Positions 1 to 9,300 of a DNA stretch of 54,796 nucleotides are shown here, piece by piece. Position 1 is the first letter of the stretch. Each line of letters opens with the position of its first letter. Both the position numbers and the translations under genes were made by a program. The notes beneath the pieces are model-generated. The model searched no databases, was not told where the DNA came from, and saw only the letters and a program-made list of their open reading frames with translations. This DNA comes from Chitinophaga pinensis (GTDB lineage: Bacteria; Bacteroidota; Bacteroidia; Flavobacteriales_D; Crocinitomicaceae), in the NCBI GenBank assembly GCA_945863605.1, contig CAMAZP010000022.1, positions 1 to 54,796 of the forward strand. Direction: 5' to 3'.

Positions 1-540
1 GCCCATGGATGCCTAAACTATTTCGGCTTTTTAAACTACGTTTTTATTATTTTTATAAAAAAAATAAAAACTGCAAACAACATTCACTAAAAGAAAACGG
101 CAAAAACATAATGCAGATAAAAGCCGTCTTCCTTTAGTTCAAAACGTTAAATTATTTAGATTTTTTTTGCAGACTTTGCAATGATTCATCTTTGAAATAG
201 GAATAAAAAATAAATGCAAATTTAGGGAACAACATTTATCCATTCAAAGTCTAATTAATCAGATTTATGATTTAAAAACGATGAATAGTTTGATTTGTTC
301 CTTTTTCAGTGGGGATTAACTACTTAAATGCTATTCATTTTTATATGCTATCATTGATTGAGTAGTGAATTGATTTTCATTAATAGATTGATTTTAAATT
401 CCTATTCCTTACTTCGACAATAGCTTCTTTCTTTGGATTCTTTATTGTTCCTTTCTCTGGAATTGAATTCAAGATTTAAAAAAATGAAAAGAAAAAAATT
501 AATTCTTGATTCTCTGACGAAAAATAAAAAAAAATAAATG
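1..540. other. AT-rich intergenic stretch at left edge, no gene seen
   Basis: No reading frame with coding character is visible on either strand. The first 30 bases (GCC, about 11 nt, GGC, T-run) could be the weak terminator of a gene lying to the left. A short motif, AAATAAATGCAAA-TTAGGG, occurs at about 208-226 and again, with one difference, at about 533-550. The copies flank an AT-rich core, and I see no function for them. Confidence 0.5.
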
Positions 541-856
541 CAAAGTTAGGGCGAGATATGAGGCTTGCAAGTTCAAGCCCTACGGGTTTTGATAAAATAA
601 TCTTCCCCCTCAAATCCTTTAGATTGTGTCGTTTTTTACCCCTTCAATAGTTCTTGAAAATACTACTATTTCTCGCCATGTGGTCGGGTAGTATTTTTTT
701 ATCAAAAATCTTGCCTACCTCATATCCTTGCCCTTTTTGCTGGCACTTTCTTTTTTTTTTTTTTCTTTTGGGGTTTTGTGAGTGCGCGAAGCGCAAAAGG
801 GAGTGCCCGAAGCATAATTTTTACCACGAAGTAGCAGCGAAGCTAAAACAATAATT
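541..856 (+). other. Structured non-coding stretch upstream of the DUF6943 gene
   Basis: It holds several foldable segments: a GGCTTG/CAAGCC stem near 562-579, a 9-bp terminator-like stem at 658-696, a run of 14 T at about 751-764, and a GC-rich TGCGC-GAA-GCGCA hairpin near 783-797 within a set of CGAAG-containing short repeats up to 845. A 66-codon frame here begins with TTG inside the terminator stem and has low-complexity composition, so I read the region as leader or non-coding RNA, not as a gene. Confidence 0.4.
658..700 (+). terminator. Putative rho-independent terminator
   Basis: AAATACTAC (658-666) pairs perfectly with GTAGTATTT (688-696), and T residues continue to 700. The 21-nt loop contains a smaller CCA/TGG stem. 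It would end a short transcript starting upstream of about 600, or act as an attenuator ahead of the gene at 857. Confidence 0.5.
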
Positions 857-1276
857 ATGTTTCAGTTCAAACTAAAGACGCACAGAGTAGATGCAGCGTA
901 TCAAAAACCCCATTTTTTCATCCTTAATATAGGAAACAACAGCGGAAAGCCACTCACAGAGCCTTGTCCGAATTGCTTTGTTTGTATCTGTCAGTCGGAG
1001 CAAGAAAAAGAAAGTTTATTCTGGATCTTGTTTGCCCTGTGGCAAGGTCGCCGATTTCATCAAGTTTTGTGTGGTTCGGTTATTCCCTTTATTCGAAAAA
1101 AAGAACTTTCAAACCTCATCCACCAGGGGCAAAAGTACGCTATCCATTTCCCGGATAAATTCCGCAAAAATGTCCAAGCTTTGCAGCTCCTGCAACAAAA
1201 AGAAAAAGAATACGCCAAAATCACCCTATCAATCAAAGAATTCAAAACCGTAATCGGCCATCAAATGATTAAATAA
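857..1276 (+). CDS. DUF6943 family protein
   Basis: A 139-residue soluble protein with no signal peptide. It shows the pattern I associate with DUF6943, a Bacteroidota family of unknown function: an N-terminal KPHFFIL and NSGKPLTEPCPNCFV block (residues about 18-42) with a C-P-N-C motif, a central LW/F-H segment, GSVIPFIR near residues 73-80, and a basic coiled C-terminus rich in Lys/Gln/Glu. The ATG at 857 follows an A-rich leader with no Shine-Dalgarno site, as is usual here. It stands alone, bounded by terminators at 658-700 and 1278-1305. The CPNC pair could bind a metal (inference). The family name is from memory; no function can be given. Confidence 0.7.
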   Translation: MFQFKLKTHRVDAAYQKPHFFILNIGNNSGKPLTEPCPNCFVCICQSEQEKESLFWILFALWQGRRFHQVLCGSVIPFIRKKELSNLIHQGQKYAIHFPDKFRKNVQALQLLQQKEKEYAKITLSIKEFKTVIGHQMIK

Positions 1277-1277
1277 C

Positions 1278-1305
1278 AAAAAGCCCCCCGAAGAGGTGCT
1301 TTTTA
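1278..1305 (+). terminator. Rho-independent terminator after the DUF6943 gene
   Basis: AAAAAGC and GCTTTTT form the outer stem, a C-rich and a GAGG segment pair inside, and the 3' arm is T-rich. It starts two bases after the stop codon. Confidence 0.6.
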
Positions 1306-1324
1306 AATTTTAAAGCCTTCTAAT

Positions 1325-1338
1325 TAGTACATATACTA
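1325..1338. promoter_or_regulatory. Inverted repeat TAGTA-N4-TACTA, copy 1
   Basis: TAGTACATATACTA is a perfect 5-bp inverted repeat with a 4-bp spacer, the form of an operator for a dimeric regulator. It lies 255 bp upstream of the secreted-protein gene at 1593 in a 316-bp AT-rich gap (1277-1592) that otherwise shows only the terminator at its start. The same 14-mer recurs at 4464-4477. Confidence 0.4.
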
Positions 1339-1592
1339 AATTTCAATAGAACAAGTACTATTTTTTCATTTTCAAAAAACTACTTTTTTTTCACCAAAAG
1401 CTAAAATAAATAAGCCTTTTAGTATTTATTATAATCCTCAAACATTCAATTTACTTGTTTTTGAAAAATCTCTAATTCGGGTTGTTCCTAATTTAACAAT
1501 ATTATTTTAAAAAAACCTTTGCTCATTAAACTAAAAATTATTGAATTCGAACTCTTTTCTATTTATATCAAAAAGTTCGAAACCATTTAAAA

Positions 1593-2462
1593 ATGAAAAA
1601 AATGAAAAAAAATCTTACAATAACATTGATGTATTTATTCGCATGTTTAATGGTGTTTGGACAAGAAACTGAGTCTAGTATTAACAACCCATTAGGACTA
1701 CGAATTATAAGAAATGGACAAGACTATATTATTTATGCAGACCAAAACCTCAACCCGAATTTTGATGACTATCGAAAAATAAACTATCAAGTTTATTTTA
1801 GAAAAGTTGAGGTTCCAATAAAAGAAATTAATGGCAAAAATTATCAATTGATATCAATTCCTGGGTCAAGTATTCAATTAAATCAAAGTGAGAAAAAATC
1901 AGAAGGAATTGTTGAAGTAACTTATCCAAGAGCAGGAAGAACAGTTAATAAAGAAGATTATGACCATAATTTTTGGATTGAAGAAGGCATAATTGAAAAC
2001 AATACAAAGTCTGAATATTACCGATATGCAAATGATGTGTTTTCAGGTATATTAACCGCTCCTTTTAAATATAGATTAAAGGTAGGAAATGCTCCAGAAT
2101 CTTTAATTGATGGTGATTTTAACATAGCACCTTTTATTGGTTGGAAGTGGAGATTGTCATCAGTTAGGCCTTACTTTATTGCGCCTTTTGGCTTTGCAGG
2201 TTTAACAACTTTGAATTTTAATTCAGGAAACAACACCAAAATTACAAGCTCTGAAATTTTGGAAAATGGAACTGGTTTAACATATGGTGCTGGTATTTCA
2301 TTTAAATTCGGAAATGTATCTCCAGGGTTTATAATTGGTTGGGATAAGGGTTTTGGAAATCTTGGAAATGGCTTTAAGTATAATGATAAACCTTGGATAA
2401 GTTTTAGTGTTAACTATGACTTTTTCACACCAAAAAAAATTGCCACAGGTGGCCAAAATTAA
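1593..2462 (+). CDS. Hypothetical exported outer-membrane beta-barrel-like protein
   Basis: A 289-residue protein with an N-terminal signal peptide (basic MKKMKKN, hydrophobic core, likely cleavage after VFGQ). Residues about 40-130 are polar and lack a recognisable domain. From about residue 165 the chain consists of alternating amphipathic strands with aromatic residues and glycines (PFIGWKWRLSSVRPYFIAPFGFAG, YGAGISFKFG, SPGFIIGWDKG, PWISFSVNYDFF), which suggests a small outer-membrane barrel. The second Met (1602) is an alternative start. It is a single-gene unit with TAGTA-N4-TACTA upstream. I do not recognise the family. Confidence 0.6.
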   Translation: MKKMKKNLTITLMYLFACLMVFGQETESSINNPLGLRIIRNGQDYIIYADQNLNPNFDDYRKINYQVYFRKVEVPIKEINGKNYQLISIPGSSIQLNQSEKKSEGIVEVTYPRAGRTVNKEDYDHNFWIEEGIIENNTKSEYYRYANDVFSGILTAPFKYRLKVGNAPESLIDGDFNIAPFIGWKWRLSSVRPYFIAPFGFAGLTTLNFNSGNNTKITSSEILENGTGLTYGAGISFKFGNVSPGFIIGWDKGFGNLGNGFKYNDKPWISFSVNYDFFTPKKIATGGQN

Positions 2463-2728
2463 ATATAAATGGAAAAGAAATAATTTAGTAAGAGACTCTC
2501 GCTTATATTCAAATGATTAGATCAAGTACATTTAATTGAGTTCCTCTAAAAGACTTTGCAACTAGTCTTACAACATTAGCTTAAAATTGATAAGAAGGAT
2601 ATTTAATCAAACTTGATCCTTCATCAAAGTTTCTTCTTATATAAAATCGGAAAATAGGAATCAAAGCAATTATATATCTAAATAACACTTATTTCAAATC
2701 AAAAAACTAACATAATAATAAACAAATC

Positions 2729-3043
2729 ATGGCTACATTTAGAATTTCAGGAATTTGGAAAGATTCAAATAATGTAATAACGCATTATGCTTTTCATACA
2801 GTTGAAGATAATTCAATTTCCAGAGCAGCAAAAAAAACAAAATTAGAAGCAATAACTTTACTTGAGACAATTGGTAATACTGCCACTACTTGGATTTGGA
2901 ATTATTCTGAGTCGATCTGGAAAATTGGTGAAAAGGTTCATGTTGTAAATGGGAGTAATGGAAAATATCTTCGCTCGAATCCTGACAATAAACTAACTGA
3001 TAACTTGAATCATTTAATTGATTACGATTGGATTAAACCCTAA
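2729..3043 (+). CDS. DUF3892 domain protein
   Basis: A 104-residue soluble protein matching DUF3892 along its length: FRISGIWKDSNNVITHYAFHTVE at the N-terminus, K-T-K-x-EAI-LLE in the middle, then TWIWNYS-S-WKIGEKVHVVNGSNGKYLRSNPDNKLTDNL and a terminal HLIDYDWI. The family is small, widespread in bacteria and has no established function. The gene stands alone, with a 266-bp gap upstream and 119 bp downstream. The upstream gap contains an imperfect inverted repeat (about 2589-2641, ATAAGAAG/CTTCTTAT) that may end the previous transcript. Confidence 0.8.
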   Translation: MATFRISGIWKDSNNVITHYAFHTVEDNSISRAAKKTKLEAITLLETIGNTATTWIWNYSESIWKIGEKVHVVNGSNGKYLRSNPDNKLTDNLNHLIDYDWIKP

Positions 3044-3162
3044 TTTCTACCCTTTATTCGGTAAGGCTATTATTTTTGAGGAAATGCATTAAAACGAATT
3101 ATTATCGTTAATGTACTTTCATAAATATCAAACCAAGCTCAACATTTGAAAACTCATTAATA

Positions 3163-3450
3163 ATGAAAACTTTTAGATTTAATTCTGACATCAGCACAGC
3201 TTTCAATTCTTGCAAACATCTATTACAAGAATTAAATTGTGATATAATTGTTGAAAGTATTGATCAAGGAATCATTGAAGCAAGAAAACCAGGAAGCTTG
3301 TTAGCGTTTGGTCATAATCTAAAAATTACTCTTTTGAAAAATGAATTAACTGTATGTGCCGACACAATTGGAATTCAAGTAATTGATTGGGGTTCCAACG
3401 CAAAAATAGAAGAATTGTTTATTGAGAAAATTGCTGAAATAATACAATGA
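3163..3450 (+). CDS. Small hypothetical soluble protein, first gene of a three-gene unit
   Basis: A 95-residue alpha/beta protein without signal peptide or membrane segment. It alternates short strands and helices (MKTFRFNSD, helix AFNSCKHLLQEL, DIIVESIDQGIIEARK, strand pair around 40-65) and ends in IGIQVIDWGSNAKIEELFIEKIAEII. Small cytoplasmic Bacteroidota proteins next to membrane genes can have this layout, but I cannot name a family. Its stop overlaps the start of the next gene by four bases (ATGA), so the two are translationally coupled. Confidence 0.6.
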   Translation: MKTFRFNSDISTAFNSCKHLLQELNCDIIVESIDQGIIEARKPGSLLAFGHNLKITLLKNELTVCADTIGIQVIDWGSNAKIEELFIEKIAEIIQ

Positions 3451-3758
3451 AACTTTATGTATTTAACCCAATTAAAAAGCAGAAAGTTTACCTCAATCTT
3501 TCCGCACCGACTAGGCAGTCTCTTGCTAGACAAATTGGTGGGAGGATATTTTATATTGGTGATCAACGATACTCAATTTATGATGTCAAAGCAGAAAATG
3601 ATAGCAATAGTACTGCAACTGGTGCAGCCGTTGGTGGTGTAGTTGGTGCACTAGGAGGACCAGTCGGAATTCTTATTGGCGGATTTTTAGGTGGATTAAT
3701 TGGAAATAGTACGCAAGATGAGGAAAATGCAAAAATTAGAAAATTCAATAATAGCTGA
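3447..3758 (+). CDS. Glycine-zipper protein
   Basis: A 103-residue protein with a polar, basic N-terminal half and a C-terminal glycine zipper (residues about 53-90: TGAAVGGVVGALGGPVGILIGGFLGGLIGNS, Gly or Ala at every fourth position). Such segments pack as membrane hairpins and are found in envelope proteins and some pore-forming proteins. No signal peptide or lipobox is present. The start overlaps the previous gene by four bases, and its TGA shares one base with the ATG of the next gene, so the three proteins are probably made in fixed proportion. The role is unknown. Confidence 0.65.
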   Translation: MKLYVFNPIKKQKVYLNLSAPTRQSLARQIGGRIFYIGDQRYSIYDVKAENDSNSTATGAAVGGVVGALGGPVGILIGGFLGGLIGNSTQDEENAKIRKFNNS

Positions 3759-4315
3759 TGAAATTTCTGAATGAAAAATATGACTTAAAATTGATTGTTA
3801 TTACAATTATAATTTTTGTCATAGCACTTTTATTTTTCTCCTTCTGGCTTAATATTAAATATGTTATTAGATATGTACTTGAAGCGAAACTCACTTATTA
3901 TTTAACATGGGTAATAACAACGCTAATATTTATATTAAACTATTTAAAACATAAAAGTAAAATGTTTTTAAGTGAGACAATTATTACAAAACAGTTTGGA
4001 TATTTTGTAGACAACGCTCTGGGAGGTATAACATATGGAACTGCAATAACGACTTCACTAACTTTTCTTAAAGGCTTTTTTATTCAATACTTTTTTAAGG
4101 ACGTCATATTCTTCACTGAATTTGATAATTTTGATTTAATAACAGTTTTTGCTTTAATGATTTTTCTATTATATTTCTCAGTTATGAAAATAATTGAAAT
4201 TGTAAAAGAAACCTATATTATTCAGCATACAGAACAAGTTTTAACTGAAAATAAAACTTTTGTAAAAAATAATCAAGAAGATAATGATACCGGCTTGGAC
4301 GATTTAAATTTTTAA
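3758..4315 (+). CDS. Hypothetical integral membrane protein, four predicted helices
   Basis: A 185-residue protein with four hydrophobic segments: about residues 11-32 (LIVITIIIFVIALLFFSFWLNI), 45-62, 88-113 (glycine-containing, TYGTAITTSLTFLKGFFIQYF) and 126-146. The C-terminus is polar and acidic (QEDNDTGLDDLNF). It ends the overlapping unit that begins at 3163. No catalytic or transporter motif is recognisable. With the glycine-zipper partner it could form a membrane complex (inference). Confidence 0.6.
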   Translation: MKFLNEKYDLKLIVITIIIFVIALLFFSFWLNIKYVIRYVLEAKLTYYLTWVITTLIFILNYLKHKSKMFLSETIITKQFGYFVDNALGGITYGTAITTSLTFLKGFFIQYFFKDVIFFTEFDNFDLITVFALMIFLLYFSVMKIIEIVKETYIIQHTEQVLTENKTFVKNNQEDNDTGLDDLNF

Positions 4316-4463
4316 TAAGAGTAAAATTTGTTAGTTTCTAAATCAGTTTGATCCATTTGAAATAAGTCTTAAATAATACTTTACGCCAAATGATTTCAAA
4401 TAGAATTACACATTTCTATCTATCCAAACAAAAGCTTTCTTTTCAAATCCGCCACCCCATTAT

Positions 4464-4499
4464 TAGTACATATACTATTTCTCCCTAGTACATATACCA
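4464..4499. promoter_or_regulatory. Inverted repeat TAGTA-N4-TACTA, copies 2 and 3
   Basis: TAGTACATATACTA (4464-4477) is followed 22 bp later by TAGTACATATACCA (4486-4499), which differs at one base. They lie about 175-200 bp before the surface operon starting at 4671. The spacing equals about two helical turns, as expected for cooperative dimers. The rest of the 355-bp gap (4316-4670) is AT-rich without other features. Confidence 0.45.
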
Positions 4500-4670
4500 T
4501 TCTTTTAATTAAAAAGCTCAATTCAATAATTTAGGTCATACCCACAATATTCACATTTACAGACATCTATAAAAAATACAATATTTTAAAGGCTGATGTA
4601 ATTTACATTTTGAAGAAGAAGCATAAAAATTCACACCATAGTAGTTCATAGCTTTAAACAAAAATCTATT

Positions 4671-5546
4671 ATGAAAAAAATTCTTCTTTTCGCTATTTCA
4701 AGTTTGGCAGCACAAATCTCTTTTGGTCAATACACTAGACAATGGCCTGATCCAAATTGGCCAAACACTTCTGCTTCTGGGTATGTGGGTATCGGGATAA
4801 AACCCCTTACAACAAGTACTACTTTGGCAAGCTTTAATCTCCATTTACATGGAACAGCAGATTTAATTGAATTAGATAAATTTGGGGCCTCAGTAAACCT
4901 TGGAAAATCAACACGACTTGGTTTTACTAATACGACTACGGGTATGACAGCAAACGATGGAGTCGTTTTTCGACTATCAGATAACAATTTTTCAATTCTA
5001 AATAGAGAAACAGGGAATATATTTATTGGTGTTCCAAATGTAGATATGCTTTTTTCTAATTCAAGTAGCCGTTTATGGGTAGGTACGCTTTCAAATATGA
5101 CAAGTACAGACCAAGCTCGTATGAACATTATTGCTCCAACCTCTGACAATGGTTTGTTTATTCAGTCTTCAGGAACGAAATATGCACTTAGTTTGAAAAC
5201 TAGCGTAAGTACTTCTTTAGCAATGAACGTAAGAGGTTCTGACAATGTTATCAATTATGCTGTAAAAGGAAATGGGGAAGTTTTCGCAAGAAAATACACA
5301 ACAACTTTAGGAGTTATCCCTGATTACGTTTTTGACCCTTCTTACAAACTATTGTCTCTAAATGAATTGAAAACGTACATCACAACGAATAAACATTTAC
5401 CAAACATCCCTTCTGCAAAAGAATACGAAGAAAGAGGCGAACTAGATCTTGGAGAATTAAACAGAAAGTTGCTAGAAAAGGTAGAAGAGTTAACTTTATA
5501 CATTCTTCAATTAGAAGAACGAACAAAAGCACTCGAAAACAAATAA
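4671..5546 (+). CDS. Secreted tail-fibre/adhesin-like protein
   Basis: A 291-residue protein with a signal peptide (MKKILLFAISSLAAQISFGQ). The middle is a Ser/Thr/Gly/Asn-rich beta region with repeated short strands like those of phage tail spikes. The C-terminus (about 215-291) is a block common in Bacteroidota surface proteins: VIPDYVFDPSYKLLSLNELKTYI, KHLPNIPSAKEYEERGELDLGELNRKLLEKVEELTLYILQLEERTKALE. It ends in a coiled coil and resembles the trimerising end of tail-fibre or S74-type proteins. It is the first gene of a four-gene operon with 3-6 bp gaps and is preceded by paired TAGTA-N4-TACTA boxes. A surface-structure role is inference. Confidence 0.7.
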   Translation: MKKILLFAISSLAAQISFGQYTRQWPDPNWPNTSASGYVGIGIKPLTTSTTLASFNLHLHGTADLIELDKFGASVNLGKSTRLGFTNTTTGMTANDGVVFRLSDNNFSILNRETGNIFIGVPNVDMLFSNSSSRLWVGTLSNMTSTDQARMNIIAPTSDNGLFIQSSGTKYALSLKTSVSTSLAMNVRGSDNVINYAVKGNGEVFARKYTTTLGVIPDYVFDPSYKLLSLNELKTYITTNKHLPNIPSAKEYEERGELDLGELNRKLLEKVEELTLYILQLEERTKALENK

Positions 5547-5549
5547 ACC

Positions 5550-6308
5550 ATGAAAAAACTTACTTTTATAGCACTTAGCATTATCCTATTAGCACAATAT
5601 TCCTGCAAAAAAGTTCAGCCAGAAATGAAGGAATTGGATTGTAGTTGTGCGAAAGAGGTTTCTGCTGATTTTACGATGGAGGAGATTGTAGCGGGTAGCT
5701 TTCCCGAAGATGGGGTAGAAAATTTCTGGACTTTTACTGATACCATTTATTCTGAAAAAACTGTGCGTTTCACCGCTTTAGAGGATGGTGCAACATACAA
5801 ATGGTACATGGGATCGGAAATTGTTAATCAGAAACAATTGAAGCGCTATTTTTCAACGGCATTTAGTAACCAAGTATTACCAATCACTTTAGTTGTCAAG
5901 AAAAAACCTAATAAAATTTGTTTTCCTAACGATGACGGTTATGACTCCATCACAAAATATCTATACGTTAAATCTGATTTGTCAGAAACAGTATTTCTAG
6001 AAGGTGTATTTCGTTTTTATAGCACGGAACTAAAAGATAGCTTTGATGTTCAAATAGATTTTGTTCCTGGCGATGGTTTTGGAAATGGACCATATTTTAA
6101 CATGTATAATTATGATGGATTGGGATCTAACTCTATAAATCAATTAAAATGGTTTGCAAATTATTTGGAAGCTTTCGGTTTGATTCAAACATCAATAGAC
6201 GCAAGCCCTAGTGCGAGAATAAAGTGTGATATTAATAGAAGAATTACTTTAAGCCTTTATTACGGATTACTAACGAACGAAAAAAAATTCTTTGGACGAA
6301 AACTTTAA
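5550..6308 (+). CDS. Putative lipoprotein, surface operon
   Basis: A 252-residue protein with a signal sequence ending in LLAQYSC. Cys19 is the likely lipidation site, although the lipobox is loose (Tyr at -2, Gln at -3). An Asp/Cys motif (LDCSCAKE) follows shortly after. The body is beta-rich (TYKWYMGSE-like strand, PITLVVKKKPN, CFPNDDGYDSITKYLYV) and may hold an immunoglobulin- or PKD-like fold. The junction with the previous gene, TAAACCATGAAAAAA, is identical to the junction with the next one. No family name is offered. Confidence 0.6.
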   Translation: MKKLTFIALSIILLAQYSCKKVQPEMKELDCSCAKEVSADFTMEEIVAGSFPEDGVENFWTFTDTIYSEKTVRFTALEDGATYKWYMGSEIVNQKQLKRYFSTAFSNQVLPITLVVKKKPNKICFPNDDGYDSITKYLYVKSDLSETVFLEGVFRFYSTELKDSFDVQIDFVPGDGFGNGPYFNMYNYDGLGSNSINQLKWFANYLEAFGLIQTSIDASPSARIKCDINRRITLSLYYGLLTNEKKFFGRKL

Positions 6309-6311
6309 ACC

Positions 6312-9300
6312 ATGAAAAAAATAATATTTACTACGTTTTTACTTTTGACTCATTTTATGTTCTGTCAAACGGTAAACATAACTTGTGACCCGAATCATAC
6401 ACCAGTTAGCACAAGTTATCTCAACCCAAATTATATAAGTGGGAAATTACCTTTAAATTCAGGAAACACATTTAAGAACGGTTATAATTGGAATAACACG
6501 TCGGGATTTACATGCGATGACATGTATTTTGCAGGTATACCTTTGGTAGGTATGACCGCATTAACATCCACTCAAACCAGTGCAGGTTATTATGCATATA
6601 TTTATAGTAGTGCGTCAGGGATAACACGACAACACCTTCCAAGCGAAGGATGGGAATTGTTATCTGTAAACTTTGGTAAATTTCCAGATGCACAAACAAC
6701 AGATGCAACGTTAAAATTTAGAAGCATGCCATTTATTGTTCTTTACAATAGGTACAAGAGTATAGTTAGGGTTTTTGTTAGTATGGGGCCTGACAAAACC
6801 ATAAACGAAGATGCTGATGCCATAGCAGTGAATTTAAGAATCAATTTAAGTACAACTTCACCCATTCGGGTTGCAAATGGTTTACTGCGATTGTATGATG
6901 GAAATGATAGATCGTTAGATCAACCAACTGAGACAAAAGTCGCGCAAGTAGTTTCAAAAGCTGTTTCTGCTCAGGGAGATTGGGCTTCTGCAGATTTTCA
7001 AGTTGCTTTTGATCCATGTGTTTGTAATTACCCATCAGAAATGTATTTAGAATTTTCACATTACAAATCTGCTTCCATTAAATTATATGGCAGAGCAACC
7101 ACAATTGAGGATTTGAATATTGTAAATACAAATAGCTTGTATGCATCTCCTCGAGATTTTTTAAGTGGTTTCAAGTATCAACCTAACTTATTTTTAGATC
7201 CTTTAAACAAAACAGGTTCAATCGACGCAGGGTTAGCAATAGAGAAAACGATTAGCAACATCCTTAATGATTATGAGTCAAGGTTTAAAAAATATCAAGA
7301 TGCTTTAAAAGCCGTAAATGAACATAACGAAAAAGTAAAGCAAAATTTGGCAGTAGTTCGTTTTGCGAAAGCTGCTATCGCATTTAGCGTTGGATATGGT
7401 GCAAAAATTTCAGATATCGTAACTTGGAATGCTTTAGAAAATGCAGGACTTGCCTTTTCGGCCGAATACATTGCTAATGGCGAAGCAACAACTTTAGACG
7501 ACGGAAATTGGTTTAAAACAGTAATTGAGGCTTACAATAAAATCAAAAAAAATGTTAATGGTCAAGCAAATAAAATCGATGAAAAAATATTGTTTTCAAT
7601 TATCAAAGAAGTTTTAGGTGAAGAAGCAGATTTATTTATAACAGAAAATTTCGAGTTAATGAATGAACCAAGTGTACCTAAAACCCCAACTAGTACTCTA
7701 AGTTATACTGAAATGAGATTCGAAGGATCTGTTGAAGTTAAACAAGATTGGTCTGGACCCGTTTTTGCTACTCCTGGCACATATGGTTACTCCATACCTA
7801 ATACAGCTTTGAGTGGTGATAATATTTTTTATTACCCAAATTATAACGAACCTTTAGGCGTATTTGCTCTTTTAGAAAAACCAAAAATAAAGATGTCATC
7901 AACTAACTCAACACCTTCAACTCTGAATTGGTTGTCAGTGAATTATATTGAACAACCAAATATTTATGAAAGTTTAATATATGAAACTTGGACTAGCAAT
8001 TTACAATTTCAATTATCAGAACCTTTAAAGTACACATTTAATAATTTATTGGATATTAAATCAAAAAATATAAAAGCATCTATAACTCTAAAATCTAAAG
8101 TAAATTATTTTCCAACATCGGAAATTTTAAGATCATACATCGAACCAAATGAAGTTTCAAATATTAATTCTATGGAAATTGTAGATGGAAGTAGCATAGA
8201 CGGTGATTTTTATTCCAAATTGGTTTCAAATAGTAATTTTTTATATGGTCAAAATTACATTAATAAATACTACGATGAAATACTAGGAAGTTCAAATGGA
8301 CAAATAAATTATGCAAATAGCAAGATAAAAATATCAACACCATTTCTAAGTTCAGATGTCATAAAAGGTCATACATATTCAATAGGATTTAGAAATGAAT
8401 CAATCAGAAGAAACGCATCACTTACACCTTATGGTTTAATTCAACCTTCTCCATTATCAAACTCATCGAATTTAGGGTTGAAATTAAGTGATTATGAATT
8501 TGTTTTGACATTAATAGTTGATGTAGAATATAATTCGACAAATGAATTAGGTTTTAATAATTCTTCAACTATGATATTTAAATATGTTTTGAATCCAAGT
8601 GATATTGAATTTCTTTCAAATAACTTGGTTGAAAATTTGTACAATTCAAATAACAATGTTACAAAATACGAAGAAAATCTAGATTTTTCTGATTTAGTTT
8701 TTAATGGAACAGCTGTGAAAGGTTGCAAATTAAGCGGAAATGTTTACACATGCCAAGCTTGGAATGATATACGAATATTTGGTAATCTTTCTACAGCAAA
8801 TGGTTATACCGTTAATCTAATTGCAGGTAATCAAATTGAAACTTTTCCAGAATCAGTAATTTCTCCAGAAATCTCACTTTCAATTGTTCCAGTTTTAGAT
8901 TATTCTCAACCAATGCCAGAAGCAACTCCTAATTATGTTGCAAGTTTTTGCTCCAAACAAAATCCTGCAGGTCAAAATTACTTAGCAGACACATATAACA
9001 AAACTACACTAGATTCTTTGTTCGAGAGTCAGAATGGTGCTAACAATCCAATTGATTTAGCTTTTAATCGAAACGAACTCGATTTCCAACTTTTCCCAAA
9101 TCCATCTTCTCAATTAACAACTGTAGTAGTAGAGGGAAATGAGTCTGGGCTTGCAACTTTAAGTGTTTTTGATGTAATGGGTAAAGAACAAAACCTAATT
9201 ATTCAAGGTCAAAACGGTCAATTTAATTTTGATGTTTCAACACTTGCTAAAGGTATGTACTTTGTGAGGGTTAACACAATAGGAGCTAGTAAAACCAAAC

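Noticed and set aside
654..854. 66-codon frame MKILLFLAMWSG...
   Set aside because: Starts with TTG inside a terminator-like stem, is built of a T-run and repeats, and has no family resemblance.
978..1253. Alternative frame of 91 codons inside the DUF6943 gene
   Set aside because: The DUF6943 frame has clear family motifs; this frame is Lys/Ser-rich shadow.
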